Shown: positions 9,446-19,243, numbered from the stretch's first letter. The stretch: DNA of 35,431 nt from Chara braunii (GCA_003427395.1 BFEA01000309.1:418014-453444); one strand, 5' to 3'. Made by a program: numbers and translations. The notes: a model not told the origin generated them from the sequence alone.

Positions 9446-9627
9446 AGACTTAGTTAGCAACTTGACTTTCCAAAAGAATAATGATTGAAGGAAGATTGCA
9501 GATTCAGTCTGAAAATTCAGAAATTGTCAACATTTCTCAAGGCCTAATCAAAGCTCAAAGTTGTTTGCTGACCCAGACTCTTTCCGGACACGAAAATTTT
9601 TCATATCCCCTGCAACGGCGTAATTTT

Positions 9628-10240
9628 TGTCCCACTTTTTCTAGTCGGGCCTCTTCAGGCGACCAGAAAGCCAACAGGCTGTCACAGAGGGTTTTTAATG
9701 ATGTTTGCAGTAAATAAAATAAATTAAATAGATTGATTTGAAGCAAATCCCTTCTTGTTGTGTGCGTCCGGCTTCGAGTGAGACTCTTCAATCACGGTCT
9801 TCGTCGGTCCCCGGTCTTAGGAAGCTTTTATTTTTATTCGGAACAGCAAATAATAACGCAAAAAATTATCATGGGGTTTTGAAATGTCATGCATGTATCA
9901 ACTCTGTAATTTTATGATTTTGATAACTGTGACAGAATCATCAAGAGACGCAATCATTAACAATGACAATGCACAAAACAAGACTGACCGACTAGAGCAA
10001 AGACAGAGTTAGATGAGGGAAGCGTGGGAACTCATAATAGTCTCAGAAACTACACATGGAAGAGAGCATGGCAAAAAACTTATCTCGAGTCCTCACTCAT
10101 CCCTTTGGGTCACACTCTCAATCTCTCATTTTGTTGTATGTCTCTTGTGCTTTATGTCATGTCTCCGTACTCTCTGAGGTTGTGGTCTGTGGATGTAGAG
10201 CCACCTGAAGCCTGCTAGCTCTGAACACTTCCTTCCGAGG
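9628..10240 (-). repeat. 3' tail of the repeated family, copy at 10 kb
   Basis: Non-coding sequence downstream (minus strand) of the reading frame at 10279-10863. It is alignable in reverse complement with 29353-29999. Shared blocks include the ATTTTGTTGTATGT / ACATACAACAAAAT segment, the GTTCCGAATnnnAATAAAAG block (9810-9845 and 29791-29815), GCGCACACAACA-GAAGGGATTTG (about 9750) and a GACAGCCT-TTGGCTTTC block (about 9680). The AATAAA-like word suggests a transcript 3' end, but no LTR pair could be shown. Confidence 0.72.
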
Positions 10241-10278
10241 CACATAATCTGGAAGTCGACCATAGCACAAAATTTCTC

Positions 10279-10863
10279 TCACATAATAGGCAGGTACGGC
10301 CGAGAGAAAATCCCTCGTCTGAGATGTCGGAACTCTGAGGGCTCTGTCACTGCATCGTAGTCGATCTCTACAGGGAAAATGTACCTCTTTGCCAGATCTA
10401 CCAAGTCGCCCCAACAAGAATCGTCTGTGAGAGTGAAAGGTACTGAAGGTCTCGGGTAGTCAGAGTAAATTTTCGTACCAAAGTTGCGGATCAACTTGAT
10501 ACCGCTCCCATCGAGTTCCTTCTCTCTCTCTTCAAGGTATTTGGCTGTCGAGATCCAAACTGGATCAAAGTGTTCATGGGTCTCCGTACCCTTCTTTACA
10601 TAAGACCTCAGATCATAGACGGTGCCGCCTGCAAAACTGGTGAGGACGACGAAGACTGACAAATCTTCTCGCCTAAAACAGACTACACTGAGGTCTTGAT
10701 ACTGAGATACGTCCTTACGAGCGATCCGATTGAGATTGGTCAAGACTCCCCCGCTGATAGGGATGGCTGAACTGTAGTCATATGCAGCGGTGACTTTAAG
10801 GGCTGATCCAACGTATTTGTAGAGAAATATTGCTCGTCTGAAAGATGATCTCCTGAGAGACAA
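10279..10863 (-). CDS. Most intact frame of the unrecognised repeated family (copy 2)
   Basis: An open frame of about 190 codons ending in a clean stop. There is no ATG at its left end: a TAA lies only three codons before the first sense codons, and a pyrimidine-rich stretch ending TCTCTCAG could be a 3' splice site, so this is probably a last exon or an interrupted frame. The product is soluble-looking, with conserved VFVVLTSFAGGTVYDLRSYV, VWISTAKYLEEREKE, KLIRNFGTKIYSDYPRP, VPFTLTDDSCWGDLVDLAKR and YDAVTEPSEFRHLRRGIF. The same blocks recur at 28852-29352 and partly at 9006-9284. It does not resemble reverse transcriptase, integrase, transposase or any domain I can name. Confidence 0.62.
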   Translation of the reverse strand: MSLRRSSFRRAIFLYKYVGSALKVTAAYDYSSAIPISGGVLTNLNRIARKDVSQYQDLSVVCFRREDLSVFVVLTSFAGGTVYDLRSYVKKGTETHEHFDPVWISTAKYLEEREKELDGSGIKLIRNFGTKIYSDYPRPSVPFTLTDDSCWGDLVDLAKRYIFPVEIDYDAVTEPSEFRHLRRGIFSRPYLPIM

Positions 10864-10944
10864 GCAAAATTATCCGAGTGTTGATTGAGACTGAATATCG
10901 CCAAATTGTTGACTGAGAACTGAATGAGTATTGAGAAACGATAC

Positions 10945-11106
10945 ACAAGTATTGTTGAGTTCTGCTGGGCATGGGCCCTTGTAGCTAAGATGGTTGTATG
11001 TCTGTTGTGGTAACAACGACATAAACACCAACCACCGAAAAGAGTTGCTGACTTGCTGAAAGGTTATTGAAATTAGATTCAATCCCTTTGAAGGAAAGAC
11101 AGTCTG
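10945..11106 (-). repeat. ~160-bp spacer repeat, copy 1
   Basis: The block from cgatacacaagtattgtt through gttgtatgtctgttgtgg to tccctttgaaggaaa. It is nearly identical to 11262-11428 and 21197-21375. On the minus strand it lies just upstream of the reading frame at 10279-10863, and at 21 kb it lies just downstream of another family fragment, so it belongs between two modules of the family. Confidence 0.9.
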
Positions 11107-11261
11107 TTTCCGCTACTGCGTAATGTATTATTCTCTTGACTAATATCAATCAAACCATCATCCTACCAAAGAGCGTCGTATCTTTCTTATCAGGTTATGA
11201 CTTATATGAACATCAGAATAGTATAGAAGTTAAGTTTGACATTCCCACTTTCACAAGTGCT
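11107..11261. repeat. Duplicated segment D, copy 1
   Basis: Starts tgtttccgctactgcgtaat and runs to agtatagaagttaagtttga. It matches 12174-12305 with few changes and continues weakly into the CCCACTTTC(A/T)CAAGTGCTG block (11245 and 12345). With the spacer repeat it forms a local tandem duplication. Confidence 0.9.
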
Positions 11262-11428
11262 GTTGAGTTCTGTTAGGCGAGGGCCCTTGTAGCTAAGATG
11301 GTTGTATGTCTGTTGTGGTAACAACCACATAAACACCAACCACCTAAAAGAGTTGCTGACTTGTTGAAAGGTTATAGAAATTAGATTAAATCCCTTTGAA
11401 GGAAAACAGTCAAATTGAAGACAACCCC
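11262..11428 (-). repeat. ~160-bp spacer repeat, copy 2
   Basis: A second copy of the spacer repeat (gagttctgttaggcgagggc... to ...gaagacaacccc). It runs directly into the left inverted arm of the element at 11429. The last 20 bases (caaattgaagacaac) are shared with the copy at 21 kb but absent from copy 1. Confidence 0.9.
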
Positions 11429-12186
11429 TAGCGGAAATAAACTGCCTTATTATAAAGTTTGACCTGAATATCTAACGGGTCAGTTTTGGGTGTCTTACCG
11501 CGCGTACCCCGTTTTATGCTACAACGATCTAGTAAACGCCCTCGGCCGACCTACCTCTACGAAGGCATGTAAAAGCCTTCGCATGTGGGCCGATAGCTCA
11601 GCAGGGATACGCCTACCTGGGGGTGGTGACAGCCCCTCGGGTAGAGGTAAGTTGTACCTCGCAGCACTGCCTTTTAAAAGTTCGACCTGAACATCTAACG
11701 GGTCAGTTCTAGGCGTCTTACCACACGTACCTCATCTTATGCTACAGCGATCGAGCAAACGCCCTCGGCCGACCTACCTCTACAAAGGCATATAAAAGCT
11801 TTTGCATATGCGCGGTGCTCCTGCACCCCGCTGAGGAGCGCTGAACCTCACGGTCGTGTCACGCAAGATGTTTCGTCAGAAAAAAACCAGTCACCACTCC
11901 AACCGTGCGCGCGTGCTATACCTTTCACGACATCCCACGACAGGTCGGGGAACCGCGAGGTACAACTTACCTCTACCCGAGGGGTTGTCACCACCCTCAG
12001 GTAGGCATATCCCTGCTGAGCTACCGGCCCACATGCAAAGGTTTTTACATGCCTTTGTAGAGGTAGGTCGGTCGAGGGCGTTTGCTCGATCGTTATAGCA
12101 TAAGATGGGATACGCGCGGTAAGACGCCTAGAACTGACCCGTTAGATGTTCAGGTCGAACTTTTAAAAGGCAGTCTATTTCCGCTA
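11429..12186. mobile_element. Element with ~230-bp inverted arms
   Basis: The left end TAGCGGAAATAAACTGCC is the reverse complement of the right end GGCAGTCTATTTCCGCTA apart from one base. The arms (about 11429-11667 and 11951-12186) stay complementary for some 230 bases, including ACCTGAACATCTAACGGGTC, GCCCTCGGCCGACCTACC and the TAGCTCAGCAGGGATA block. A third, partial left-type arm (11668-11806) lies inside in direct orientation, as if a second copy were nested or the end duplicated. The short middle (11810-11950) has no transposase, so it is a non-autonomous or foldback-type element. Target-site duplications are not obvious. Confidence 0.8.
11668..11806 (+). repeat. Internal third arm of the inverted-repeat element
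   Basis: Begins actgccttttaaaagttcga and follows the left arm through to aaaggcatataaaagc. It is closer to the right arm (reverse complement) than the outer left arm is: the outer arm has an altered start (ttattataaagttt). It then breaks off at the middle segment. Confidence 0.85.
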
Positions 12187-12365
12187 CTGCGTAATGTAAT
12201 ATTCTTTTGACAATTATCAATCAAATCACCTACCAAAGAGCGTTCTATCTTTCTCATCAGGTTATGACTTGGTTGAACTTCATAATAGTATAGAAGTTAA
12301 GTTGGACATATGATGAATATGGAAGTATTACCGCCGAGAACCCTTCCCACTTTCTCAAGTGCTGT
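12174..12365. repeat. Duplicated segment D, copy 2
   Basis: tatttccgctactgcgtaat... mirrors 11107-11261, with an additional ~35 bases (atgatgaatatggaagtatt region) before the shared CCCACTTTC block. It marks the right end of the local tandem duplication. Confidence 0.85.
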
Positions 12366-13240
12366 GTGTCCGAGACTCTTCAACAGACTGAGTGCAGTTC
12401 AATCCAAAGTCACGCACAAAACAGACCTGCACAGAGTAATGCAAAGACAGTTCGCATGCCATGCACTAACGGAGTCAACCATCAACCATTGACCTTCTCC
12501 CTCACTTCCCAAACCATGTATGACAGCCTTGTCTTTACTGAGACGTAAGCCCAGCCCCCTCACATTTCTACAAAGGACCCTTGAGAGTGAATAGGACCAT
12601 TTAGGCAATGACCACAGGCGACAGGGTTTGACTTTAGAGGTGGGTATCAAGTCAAAGGGAAAAAGTTGAATCGGTAACAACCGACCTGTTATCGAAAGAT
12701 AACAAAAATTTGGATCCTTTCCGTAGAACCTCTTCCTTGAAATGCAGTAGATAAACAAGGACCTGCACACACACAGGTCAACAAAGATTTAACACCCCCA
12801 CTCGATTTCCCACATATTGATATCTAAGGGTCAAACCCTTAGACATGGGTAGTGCGCTCTGGGATCAACACCCCAGGCCTAATCCCTAGCTTTACTCTCA
12901 CAACCCTACCCTAAGCCGTCTGTCACTCTCCCCTTTCTCTCAAGGAGTCTCATGCCTGTGTCCTAAGTCGTCTTAAGGAAACTCATATTTCCCCTACTCT
13001 CAGTCCTTGCATTTTCTCTCTTGGAGACAAGCGCACTGTTTGGCGCGTGCATAGATAAGATATAAGTCATTCATCGTCATGGCCTTCCATCTGAAAGTCA
13101 TGGACGACCATGAACTACGAGGTGGTTCTTAAGTTTCTTTCTCCCGTGGTCCTATCTTTTTTCCTTGTTCCTTTTCCAGATATGTGAAGACCTTGCTCCA
13201 ATAGGAACATTGTTCCTTCCTTTCTCTTCTACTTGCGGTA
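12366..13240. other. No gene recognised; one perfect short hairpin
   Basis: Low-information sequence with chance open frames only. A perfect 8-bp stem with a CAA loop (CTAAGGGT / ACCCTTAG) lies at 12824-12842. The sequence grades into the satellite that follows. Confidence 0.5.
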
Positions 13241-13249
13241 ACATACTCA

Positions 13250-14900
13250 AGTAGTAGGCTGATTCAGACATGAATCTCTGGCCACTTGATCAATACCAAG
13301 AAAACTGTTAGTCGAACAGATAGGTGAGTAAGTCGCACATGAGTATTTGACCCCTTTTTAGTTTTCCTTAATGTATACATATGATCTAATCAGAGTAGCA
13401 GGATAGCTTACACATGACCATCCCTTTCTACAACAAATAGTTGAGACTCCTACAGAAGCACCCTACTACTTGCTTTAGGTATACTTTCGAAAGATCCGGA
13501 TGTCAATCCCTCCTCAGAGGTTGATAACGATCTGAGTGAATAATAGGTGACCCGCACAAGAGCTCCCTACTATCACGTGAGAAGGCTGACTTCATGAGGG
13601 CATTTAGAATAATCCTAACAAGGGTATCCTGTTGCCCTTCCGAAGCTGACCGTCCTAAGGCCGTGTTAGTTTGGACAGAAGACGAGTGTTTAGGGTATTT
13701 CTACAGGAGTACCCTCTTAGCGAGTTAGTACAAAATCAAGTCGGTAATAGACAAACCCCAACAGAGGCCCCTCTACTACTTTCCTTGGGTAATTAGTAGT
13801 CCAGTCGTTAAACAAGTAATAGGGTGACTCCTACAGAAGCCTCCCCTCTACCGGTTTGGTGGTCGGACTATCAGAGAGCAAGTATGCTGGGAAAGGATGA
13901 GTAGGAATGTAATTTCCTACTCTTTGCAGATTGTTAGTCATCCTTAGACTCAAGCGTGTGAATAGGACGACCCTCCTTGGGGTCTTCCTTATTATTTTCT
14001 AAGAGTCAGACCCCTCTTACCGTCACGACGACAGTCGATCTAGTAGATGGTAAGGTAACTCACACATGAGTACCTAGTTTACTTCATAAGTTAATGTTAG
14101 ACATCCTTTCCCGTCAAGACGACAGCCGATCTGGTAATGCAGTGAGGCAACTCACACATGAGTGCCTAAATTAGCTCATAGTCAGTGTCAGAACCCTCCT
14201 TCCGTCACGACGGCAACCGATCTCGTAGAGAGTACCTATTTTAGTTCATAAGTATTTGCTTGTACCCTCGTCCCATCACGACGACAACCGATCCGGTAGA
14301 GAGTACTTAGATTAGTTCGTAAGTTTGCGTTTGTACCCTCGTCCCATCACGACGACAGTCGATCCGGTAGAGAGCCCCTATTTAGTTTATAAGTTATAGT
14401 CAGATACCCCCTTCCCGACACGACAACAGTCGTTACGGTAGAGAGTACCTATTTTAGTTTATAAGTTATTGTTAGTACCGTCCTCCCATCACGACGACAG
14501 TCGATCCGGTCAGGAGTATTTGAATTAGTTCATAAGTATTTGTTTGTACCCTTGTCCCTTTACGACGACATTCGTTCCGGTAGAGAGCGCTTAGATTAAC
14601 TCATAAGTAGTTGTTTGTACCCGCGCCCCCTCACGACGACAGCCGCTAAGTTAAAGAGTATCTAGATTAGTTCATAGGTTAGTTGTTTGTACCCTCGTCC
14701 CCTCACGACGACAGCCGCTCAAGTAGAGAGTACTTAGATTAGTTCATAGATTATCATTAGGACCCCCTTCCCGTCACGACGACAGTCGGACAGGCAGAGA
14801 GCAAGGTGTTTCACACACACATGAGTACCTAATTGTCGATCTTTAGTTAAGTCAGAACATACACAAGTAGTACGATGGCTCACACATGAGCCTCCACCGC
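13250..14900. repeat. Diverged satellite: long units, then ~71-bp units
   Basis: From about 14195 to 14810 a ~71-bp unit is regular: the word CACGACGACAG recurs at about 14203, 14275, 14345, 14416, 14490, 14560, 14631, 14702 and 14776, followed by CGATCCGGTAGAGAGTA, TTAGTTCATAAGTTA and a C-rich gap. Before that (about 13250-14190) longer, more diverged units of about 90 bases carry an extra ACTCACACATGAGT-type inverted word. The same word returns at 14810-14890. There is no coding potential. Confidence 0.88.
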
Positions 14901-15460
14901 CCTACTTTGTTCTTCAAGTCCAAACAGTCTAGGTTCCTTCTTGGATACTTTAGGTTCCTTTCCTTCCTCCAGGCATGATTCTTACTTCAATCATACGTCA
15001 CTTCCTCTATTATTAACCCTAGTCCTGAAGAAACATAAATGATATATTCACAAGGTCATACATGAAGTCCAATAGATGGGCGTAGCCTGTAAGGGTATAT
15101 GGGAAAGGGTTTGGTGACGCGTACCTCATAGTTCCCTGCCTCCAGAGTTCCTCCTGAACTCCGGCAGAGCTCCCGCAATCGCCCTGTATTTGGAGATGTA
15201 CGGTCTATGCAACTGATTGTTGGTACTTAGAGTTAACAGAGGCCGGTATTATCTTAATGAAAACACATTATCGGCCAATCATAGTCAAAGAGACGGGTAC
15301 TTTGGGAGGGTCCAATCAAGACAAGGATGAGGACGGATGGAGGAGGCAGGCACCATCACCCAGTGATAATGCCTCTCTCCTCTCCAATGCCCTGCATCCT
15401 CTTTATCCCTGGTCGAAGATGTTCATTAATAGCAATAGTCAAAATAACAAAAGTAAATAA
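14900..15460. other. No gene recognised
   Basis: Unique-looking sequence after the satellite. Chance open frames only; nothing with a start, splice context or motif. Confidence 0.45.
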
Positions 15461-15467
15461 TGATGAC

Positions 15468-15499
<32 letters not shown>

Positions 15500-15520
15500 T
15501 AATAATAATAAAATAATAAT
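15461..15520. repeat. (AAT)n microsatellite
   Basis: An imperfect run of AAT with GAT/GAC interruptions. Confidence 0.97.
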
Positions 15521-15973
15521 TGGACAACTGGCGGAATGACAAATTTCATATCGCAAAACTTTTACTAAGAGCCAAGGAAGGTGGACTTAGTTCCGAAAGC
15601 ATCAACGCACTGACATTCCATCCATGGAGAATCAAGAATCTGAGCCCGCACATCAGCGAAGCGTTCGCTAGTTGTTACCAACATAAGCTTTCAGATCCAT
15701 ATTTTCGTCCGGACTACCATGTGCAGCTATTGTCAGATGACGAATTGACAATGCATCCGACTGACGTCAGTGGCAGATCTGCAGTACTTGCATATGCCGG
15801 ATATGCAGACCATTGTTGCCGAGATTGAGAGGTCACGCGACACTTGGGACCAAGGACGCACAGTTCAAATACGTATAACTTAGAAGGATCAACAATACAC
15901 CAGATTTAAATCAGTTTTCGAGGTTTGGTTACCAAGCGCCTATCAATGCGGAATACAACAACCTGAAAACTAG
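15520..15973 (+). pseudogene. Decayed coding fragment, family unknown
   Basis: Frame 1 (15520 to about 15775) gives KFHIAKLLLRAKEGGLSSES, INALTFHPWRIKNLSPHISE and LSDPYFRPDYHVQLLSDDEL. After a frame change near 15770 the reading continues ADLQYLHMPDMQTIVAEIER, SRDTWDQGRTVQIRIT, then a TAG (15881-15883), then KDQQYTRFKSVFEVWLPSAY before a final TAG (15971). The smooth amino-acid composition through one frameshift and one stop suggests a once-coding sequence. I recognise no domain. It could be the remnant of a transposable-element protein or host gene. Confidence 0.45.
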
Positions 15974-15999
15974 CTCCCTCATCAAAGGTAAGCGACTTC

Positions 16000-16420
16000 C
16001 CTCTTCATCTGCGTTTGTTTGCCCGTCTGTCACTCTGTGTCGGTCTGCCTGATTGCCCGTGTCTGTTTGGTTGAATGTCGGTGTCTATTCAGCCTGTGTC
16101 TGTCTGTTTTGTGTGTGTCTGTCGCCGTCCGAATGTCTGAATGTACGTACCTGTTTGGTTAAATCAGTCTGCCTGATCGTCTGTATCTGTCTGTCTTCTG
16201 TCAGTCTCTTGTAAGTCTCTTGTCTGTCTCTTGTCTGTCTCTTATCTGTCTCTTATCTGTCTCTTGTCTGTTTCTTACCTATCCGCCCTCCGTCACTGTT
16301 TGTATGTTTGTCTGTCACCACCTGTTCGTCTGTTCGTGTCTGTCCATCTATTTTCATGTGTCTGCATGTCCGCTTGTCTGTCTGTTTATGTTTTCCATTT
16401 GCCTGTGTCGAACTACTTGT
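16000..16420. repeat. TCTG-rich tract with 11-bp tandem repeat
   Basis: A long imperfect TGTC/TCTG microsatellite. At 16202-16272 it becomes a clean 11-bp unit, TCTCTT(G/A)TCTG, repeated about six times. Overlapping open frames here are low-complexity and rejected. Confidence 0.92.
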
Positions 16421-16952
16421 TTGCCCGTACCTACCTATGCTTCCTTCCTTCTCTTTTCTCACTCTCCCTACTTTTCTTATCTCTACATACCCAGACTCAG
16501 ATCTAGGATGTTTACTGTCCCTCATGATACTTGCTGACTGGACAAAATAAGGCTGGGACTGGGTACCGCTGACTGAGGGAAGTCCGGCTCACCACTTACC
16601 CACTTGCCTTTGGCCTGCTGTGAACTACTTTGAGAAAAAAAACTCGAAAAGCCTGCTTCCGGACCTTGCGGAAGTCTGTGGACTTGACCTTTCGGGACTG
16701 TGGCAGCCACGACCTTGACTTCTCAGAATTGCTACAGCTACGGCCTATCACACAACTATGACCTCTAATCGAAATACCTACAGGTTGAACCTCCACAGCT
16801 ACATAGACCTACGACAGACAACAGGTAACTACCAGAACACAGATCATGGTCAAAACACACAGCGGTCCACTTGGTACTGTACACGGTTGTGCTAAGGTCT
16901 AAAGATTGAGCCTTGGGATCTGTATCTGCTACCGTTAAGGTGAGGATTTGCT
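16421..16952. other. No gene recognised
   Basis: Mixed sequence with no start, splice or motif evidence. Confidence 0.45.
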
Positions 16953-17146
16953 CCAATAATAATAATAATAATAATAATAATTAAGAATTAATAATAATAA
17001 TAATAATAACAATAATAATTATTAGCAATGTTAATAATAAGATCAATAAATTAAATCAATTAATCATAGCAACAACATAACATTTGATTCAGTAAAATAT
17101 TAATAATAATAATAATAATAGTAATAGTAATAATAATAATAAAAGT
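16953..17146. repeat. (AAT)n microsatellite cluster
   Basis: Two AAT runs (16955-17042 imperfect, 17098-17145) separated by AT-rich sequence. Confidence 0.95.
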
Positions 17147-17965
17147 ATACAGTCTATTTTCCCGGTCTAATACATGCAGAAGGAGTGTGGGTCCCTTTCT
17201 TAAAGAAACGTGCGGCAGCAGTGACGACCGTGGTCAATCGAGTTGGTAAGTTTCTGCTCTTCAAATCTCATCTCTCTTCTCACCTCGCGATCCCTTTTCT
17301 CTCTCTCTCATACTGTAATGGTACAGACCAAAACAAGAACCGACCTCTCTCACTTAGTATAGGATAGCGCAGCGGAAGGCTAGAATACCGATGATCAAAC
17401 CAATCAATGTTGCAATGCAGACCAAACACACATCATCATCATTCTGTGGTATGAAGGGGCCTGGCGCTCACACAGGAAGAATGCGGCAGCCCCCAACCAT
17501 CCCCAGACGAAGAAGAGGGGGGTTAGACGAAGAGGAGGGGAAGATGGGAAAGTAGTCAACATCAAGTCTTCGGTACATGTCCCAAATAGTCCCTCATCAA
17601 ATATTTGAATCCCAATGTCAAGTTCAAATCCAACTGTCGTTAAGTCCTAAGGCCCCCAATCTCTCTCTCTTTCTCTCGTAGTCTGCAGATACTGAGAAGT
17701 GAGGTAGTGAGGGGGTGAGGAAGAGATGGTGGATTCAGAAGAGGAAGAAGAAGAACTCTCCCTCCCTTTCTCTGTGTCTGTTTTGTCTGTTTACCTCTGA
17801 CTGTCCGTCTGTCTGTTTTTGCCTGTCTGCACTTGATAGTACCTATCTCTTCTCCCTCCTTTCTCCTTTCCTTCCTATCGTTTGTAGAGTAATCTTCCAA
17901 AGTCCAGAATGTATCTGACTGTTTCGGCAGCCAGATCCATTCGCTTCGTTTTCCCACTTCGACTT
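17147..17965. other. No gene recognised
   Basis: Contains a ~20-bp tandem duplication of agacgaagaagagggg-type sequence at about 17505-17545 and TC-rich patches at 17660-17690 and 17755-17860. No coding evidence. Confidence 0.45.
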
Positions 17966-17979
17966 TGTCCTGCTACCAA

Positions 17980-17987
17980 TAATAAAG

Positions 17988-18030
<43 letters not shown>

Positions 18031-18090
18031 CAATAATAATGATAATAATAATAAAAATAATTAATAATAATAATAATAATAGTGATAATG
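17980..18090. repeat. (AAT)n microsatellite
   Basis: About 110 bases of AAT with scattered interruptions. Confidence 0.97.
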
Positions 18091-18531
18091 AGTAGTAGCA
18101 AATTTCAGCAATCAAACAAGTCGAACGTGAAAAACAGAAAACTAGTAAGTCGTGTCCTTGAACCAATCAACAGAGTTGAACCATGACTTGCACTGAATAC
18201 GAACACATCGAGAGCTCATATTTGGATAATGGTGGTAAAGTCTCATCATCATCACCAACGAAAAGATCCTGAGTTGACTTCCTATCTGGCGCACGATATC
18301 CAGACTGCTTGCGGCAGATCCTAGCTAGCCTATACTACAACGCAAGAAGCTGACGTCAACAACTCCCCGAAGTATGAGCAGATCTCGGCCAATGCCGTTC
18401 GCTTCGAGCACCAGGTATGCCCCCCGTATCACTCACAATCTCGTTCCCCACGCACAGATGCCACGTATCTCTCGTCTCTCCCTCTCTCTCTCTCTTACTC
18501 ATGCGTACTCACACACTTACGCACACACTCC

Positions 18532-18608
18532 ATCGATAGGATGAGCAAAAACGGAATGAATCCTCCGCTGAAACGTGGAAATATACACTGCCACCTCGTT
18601 CTATCGAT
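18532..18608. mobile_element. Miniature inverted-repeat element, copy 1 (degenerate right end)
   Basis: Left end ATCGATAGGATGAGCAAA. The right end is reduced to TTCTATCGAT. The inner sequence (acggaatgaatcctccgctg, tggaaatatacactg) matches copy 2 at 18836. The flank ccaagtagc on the right is also shared with copy 2, so the two arose by duplication of a larger segment. Confidence 0.65.
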
Positions 18609-18643
18609 CCAAGTAGCGTGCGGCGAGTTGCACGCTGGAGACT

Positions 18644-18644
18644 T

Positions 18645-18707
<63 letters not shown>
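18644..18707. repeat. (CT)n microsatellite
   Basis: A pure CT run into the left edge of the gap. Confidence 0.98.
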
Positions 18708-18753
18708 NNNNNNNNNNNNNNNNNNNNNNNNNNNNNNNNNNNNNNNNNNNNNN
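18708..18753. other. Assembly gap (46 N)
   Basis: Runs of N between a CT run and a CA run. The true length and content are unknown. Translated X runs across it have no meaning. Confidence 0.99.
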
Positions 18754-18811
<58 letters not shown>

Positions 18812-18834
18812 AACACACACACACATACACATTC
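18754..18834. repeat. (CA)n microsatellite
   Basis: CA run with AAAC and TACA interruptions to the right of the gap. Confidence 0.97.
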
Positions 18835-18835
18835 C

Positions 18836-18923
18836 ATCGATAGGGTGAGCAAAAACGGAATGAATCTTCCGCTGAAAGGTGGAAATATACACTGGCACTT
18901 TTTTATTTGCTCATCCTATCGAT
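18836..18923. mobile_element. Miniature inverted-repeat element, copy 2 (intact ends)
   Basis: ATCGATAGGGTGAGCAAA at the left and TTTGCTCATCCTATCGAT at the right form an 18-bp terminal inverted repeat with one mismatch, enclosing about 52 bases. At 88 bp with no coding capacity it fits a MITE. Target-site duplication is unclear because the tip itself (ATCGAT) is palindromic. Confidence 0.7.
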
Positions 18924-19074
18924 CCAAGTAGCATGAGGCTCGCCGCGCATTTCTTCACATACACACACACATACACACAACAAGTCCGCCGACAACGGGG
19001 CGAAGGGGCTACAACGGGCGGGAAACGGCTGTGTATTTTTTCCATGTTCTAGCGGGAGATTCATTCGATTTGAT

Positions 19075-19120
19075 TTTTATTTATTTATTTATTTATTTAT
19101 TTATTTTGTTTTATTTTATT
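19075..19120. repeat. (TTTA)n microsatellite
   Basis: About 10 TTTA units with TTTTG interruptions at the right. Confidence 0.97.
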
Positions 19121-19128
19121 TATCCATG

Positions 19129-19156
19129 AGGTAAGTCGCAAGATTGAGACTTACCT
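19129..19156. other. Palindrome with a splice-donor consensus on both strands
   Basis: AGGTAAGTC (19129-19137) and GACTTACCT (19148-19156) are exact reverse complements around a 10-base loop. Each strand therefore reads AG|GTAAGT. The minus-strand donor follows an acidic open segment (about 19156-19245, Asp/Asn/Gly/Glu-rich). No partner acceptor was identified. Confidence 0.5.
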
Positions 19157-19243
19157 GCTCTCTCCCTCCCCGTCGTTGTCCGAGTCGTCGTCGTAATCAT
19201 AGTCGCCATCGTTGTTGTCGTCGTTGCCGTGCTTGTCGCACGG

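Noticed and set aside
9628-10240. 3' LTR of a retrotransposon
   Set aside because: The tail is shared by two copies, but no matching 5' copy, primer-binding site or polypurine tract was found, so an LTR cannot be claimed.
13250-14900. CRISPR-like array of regular repeats and spacers
   Set aside because: The between-motif sequence is itself repeated and diverged, unit length is ~71 bp and the setting is eukaryotic; it is a satellite.
16200-16550. Cys/Ser/Val-rich open frames with a secreted-protein look
   Set aside because: They arise from the 11-bp TCTCTTGTCTG tandem repeat and TCTG microsatellite, with parallel open frames on both strands.
18495-18898. Open frames crossing the run of N
   Set aside because: They consist of CT/CA microsatellite translations joined through an assembly gap.
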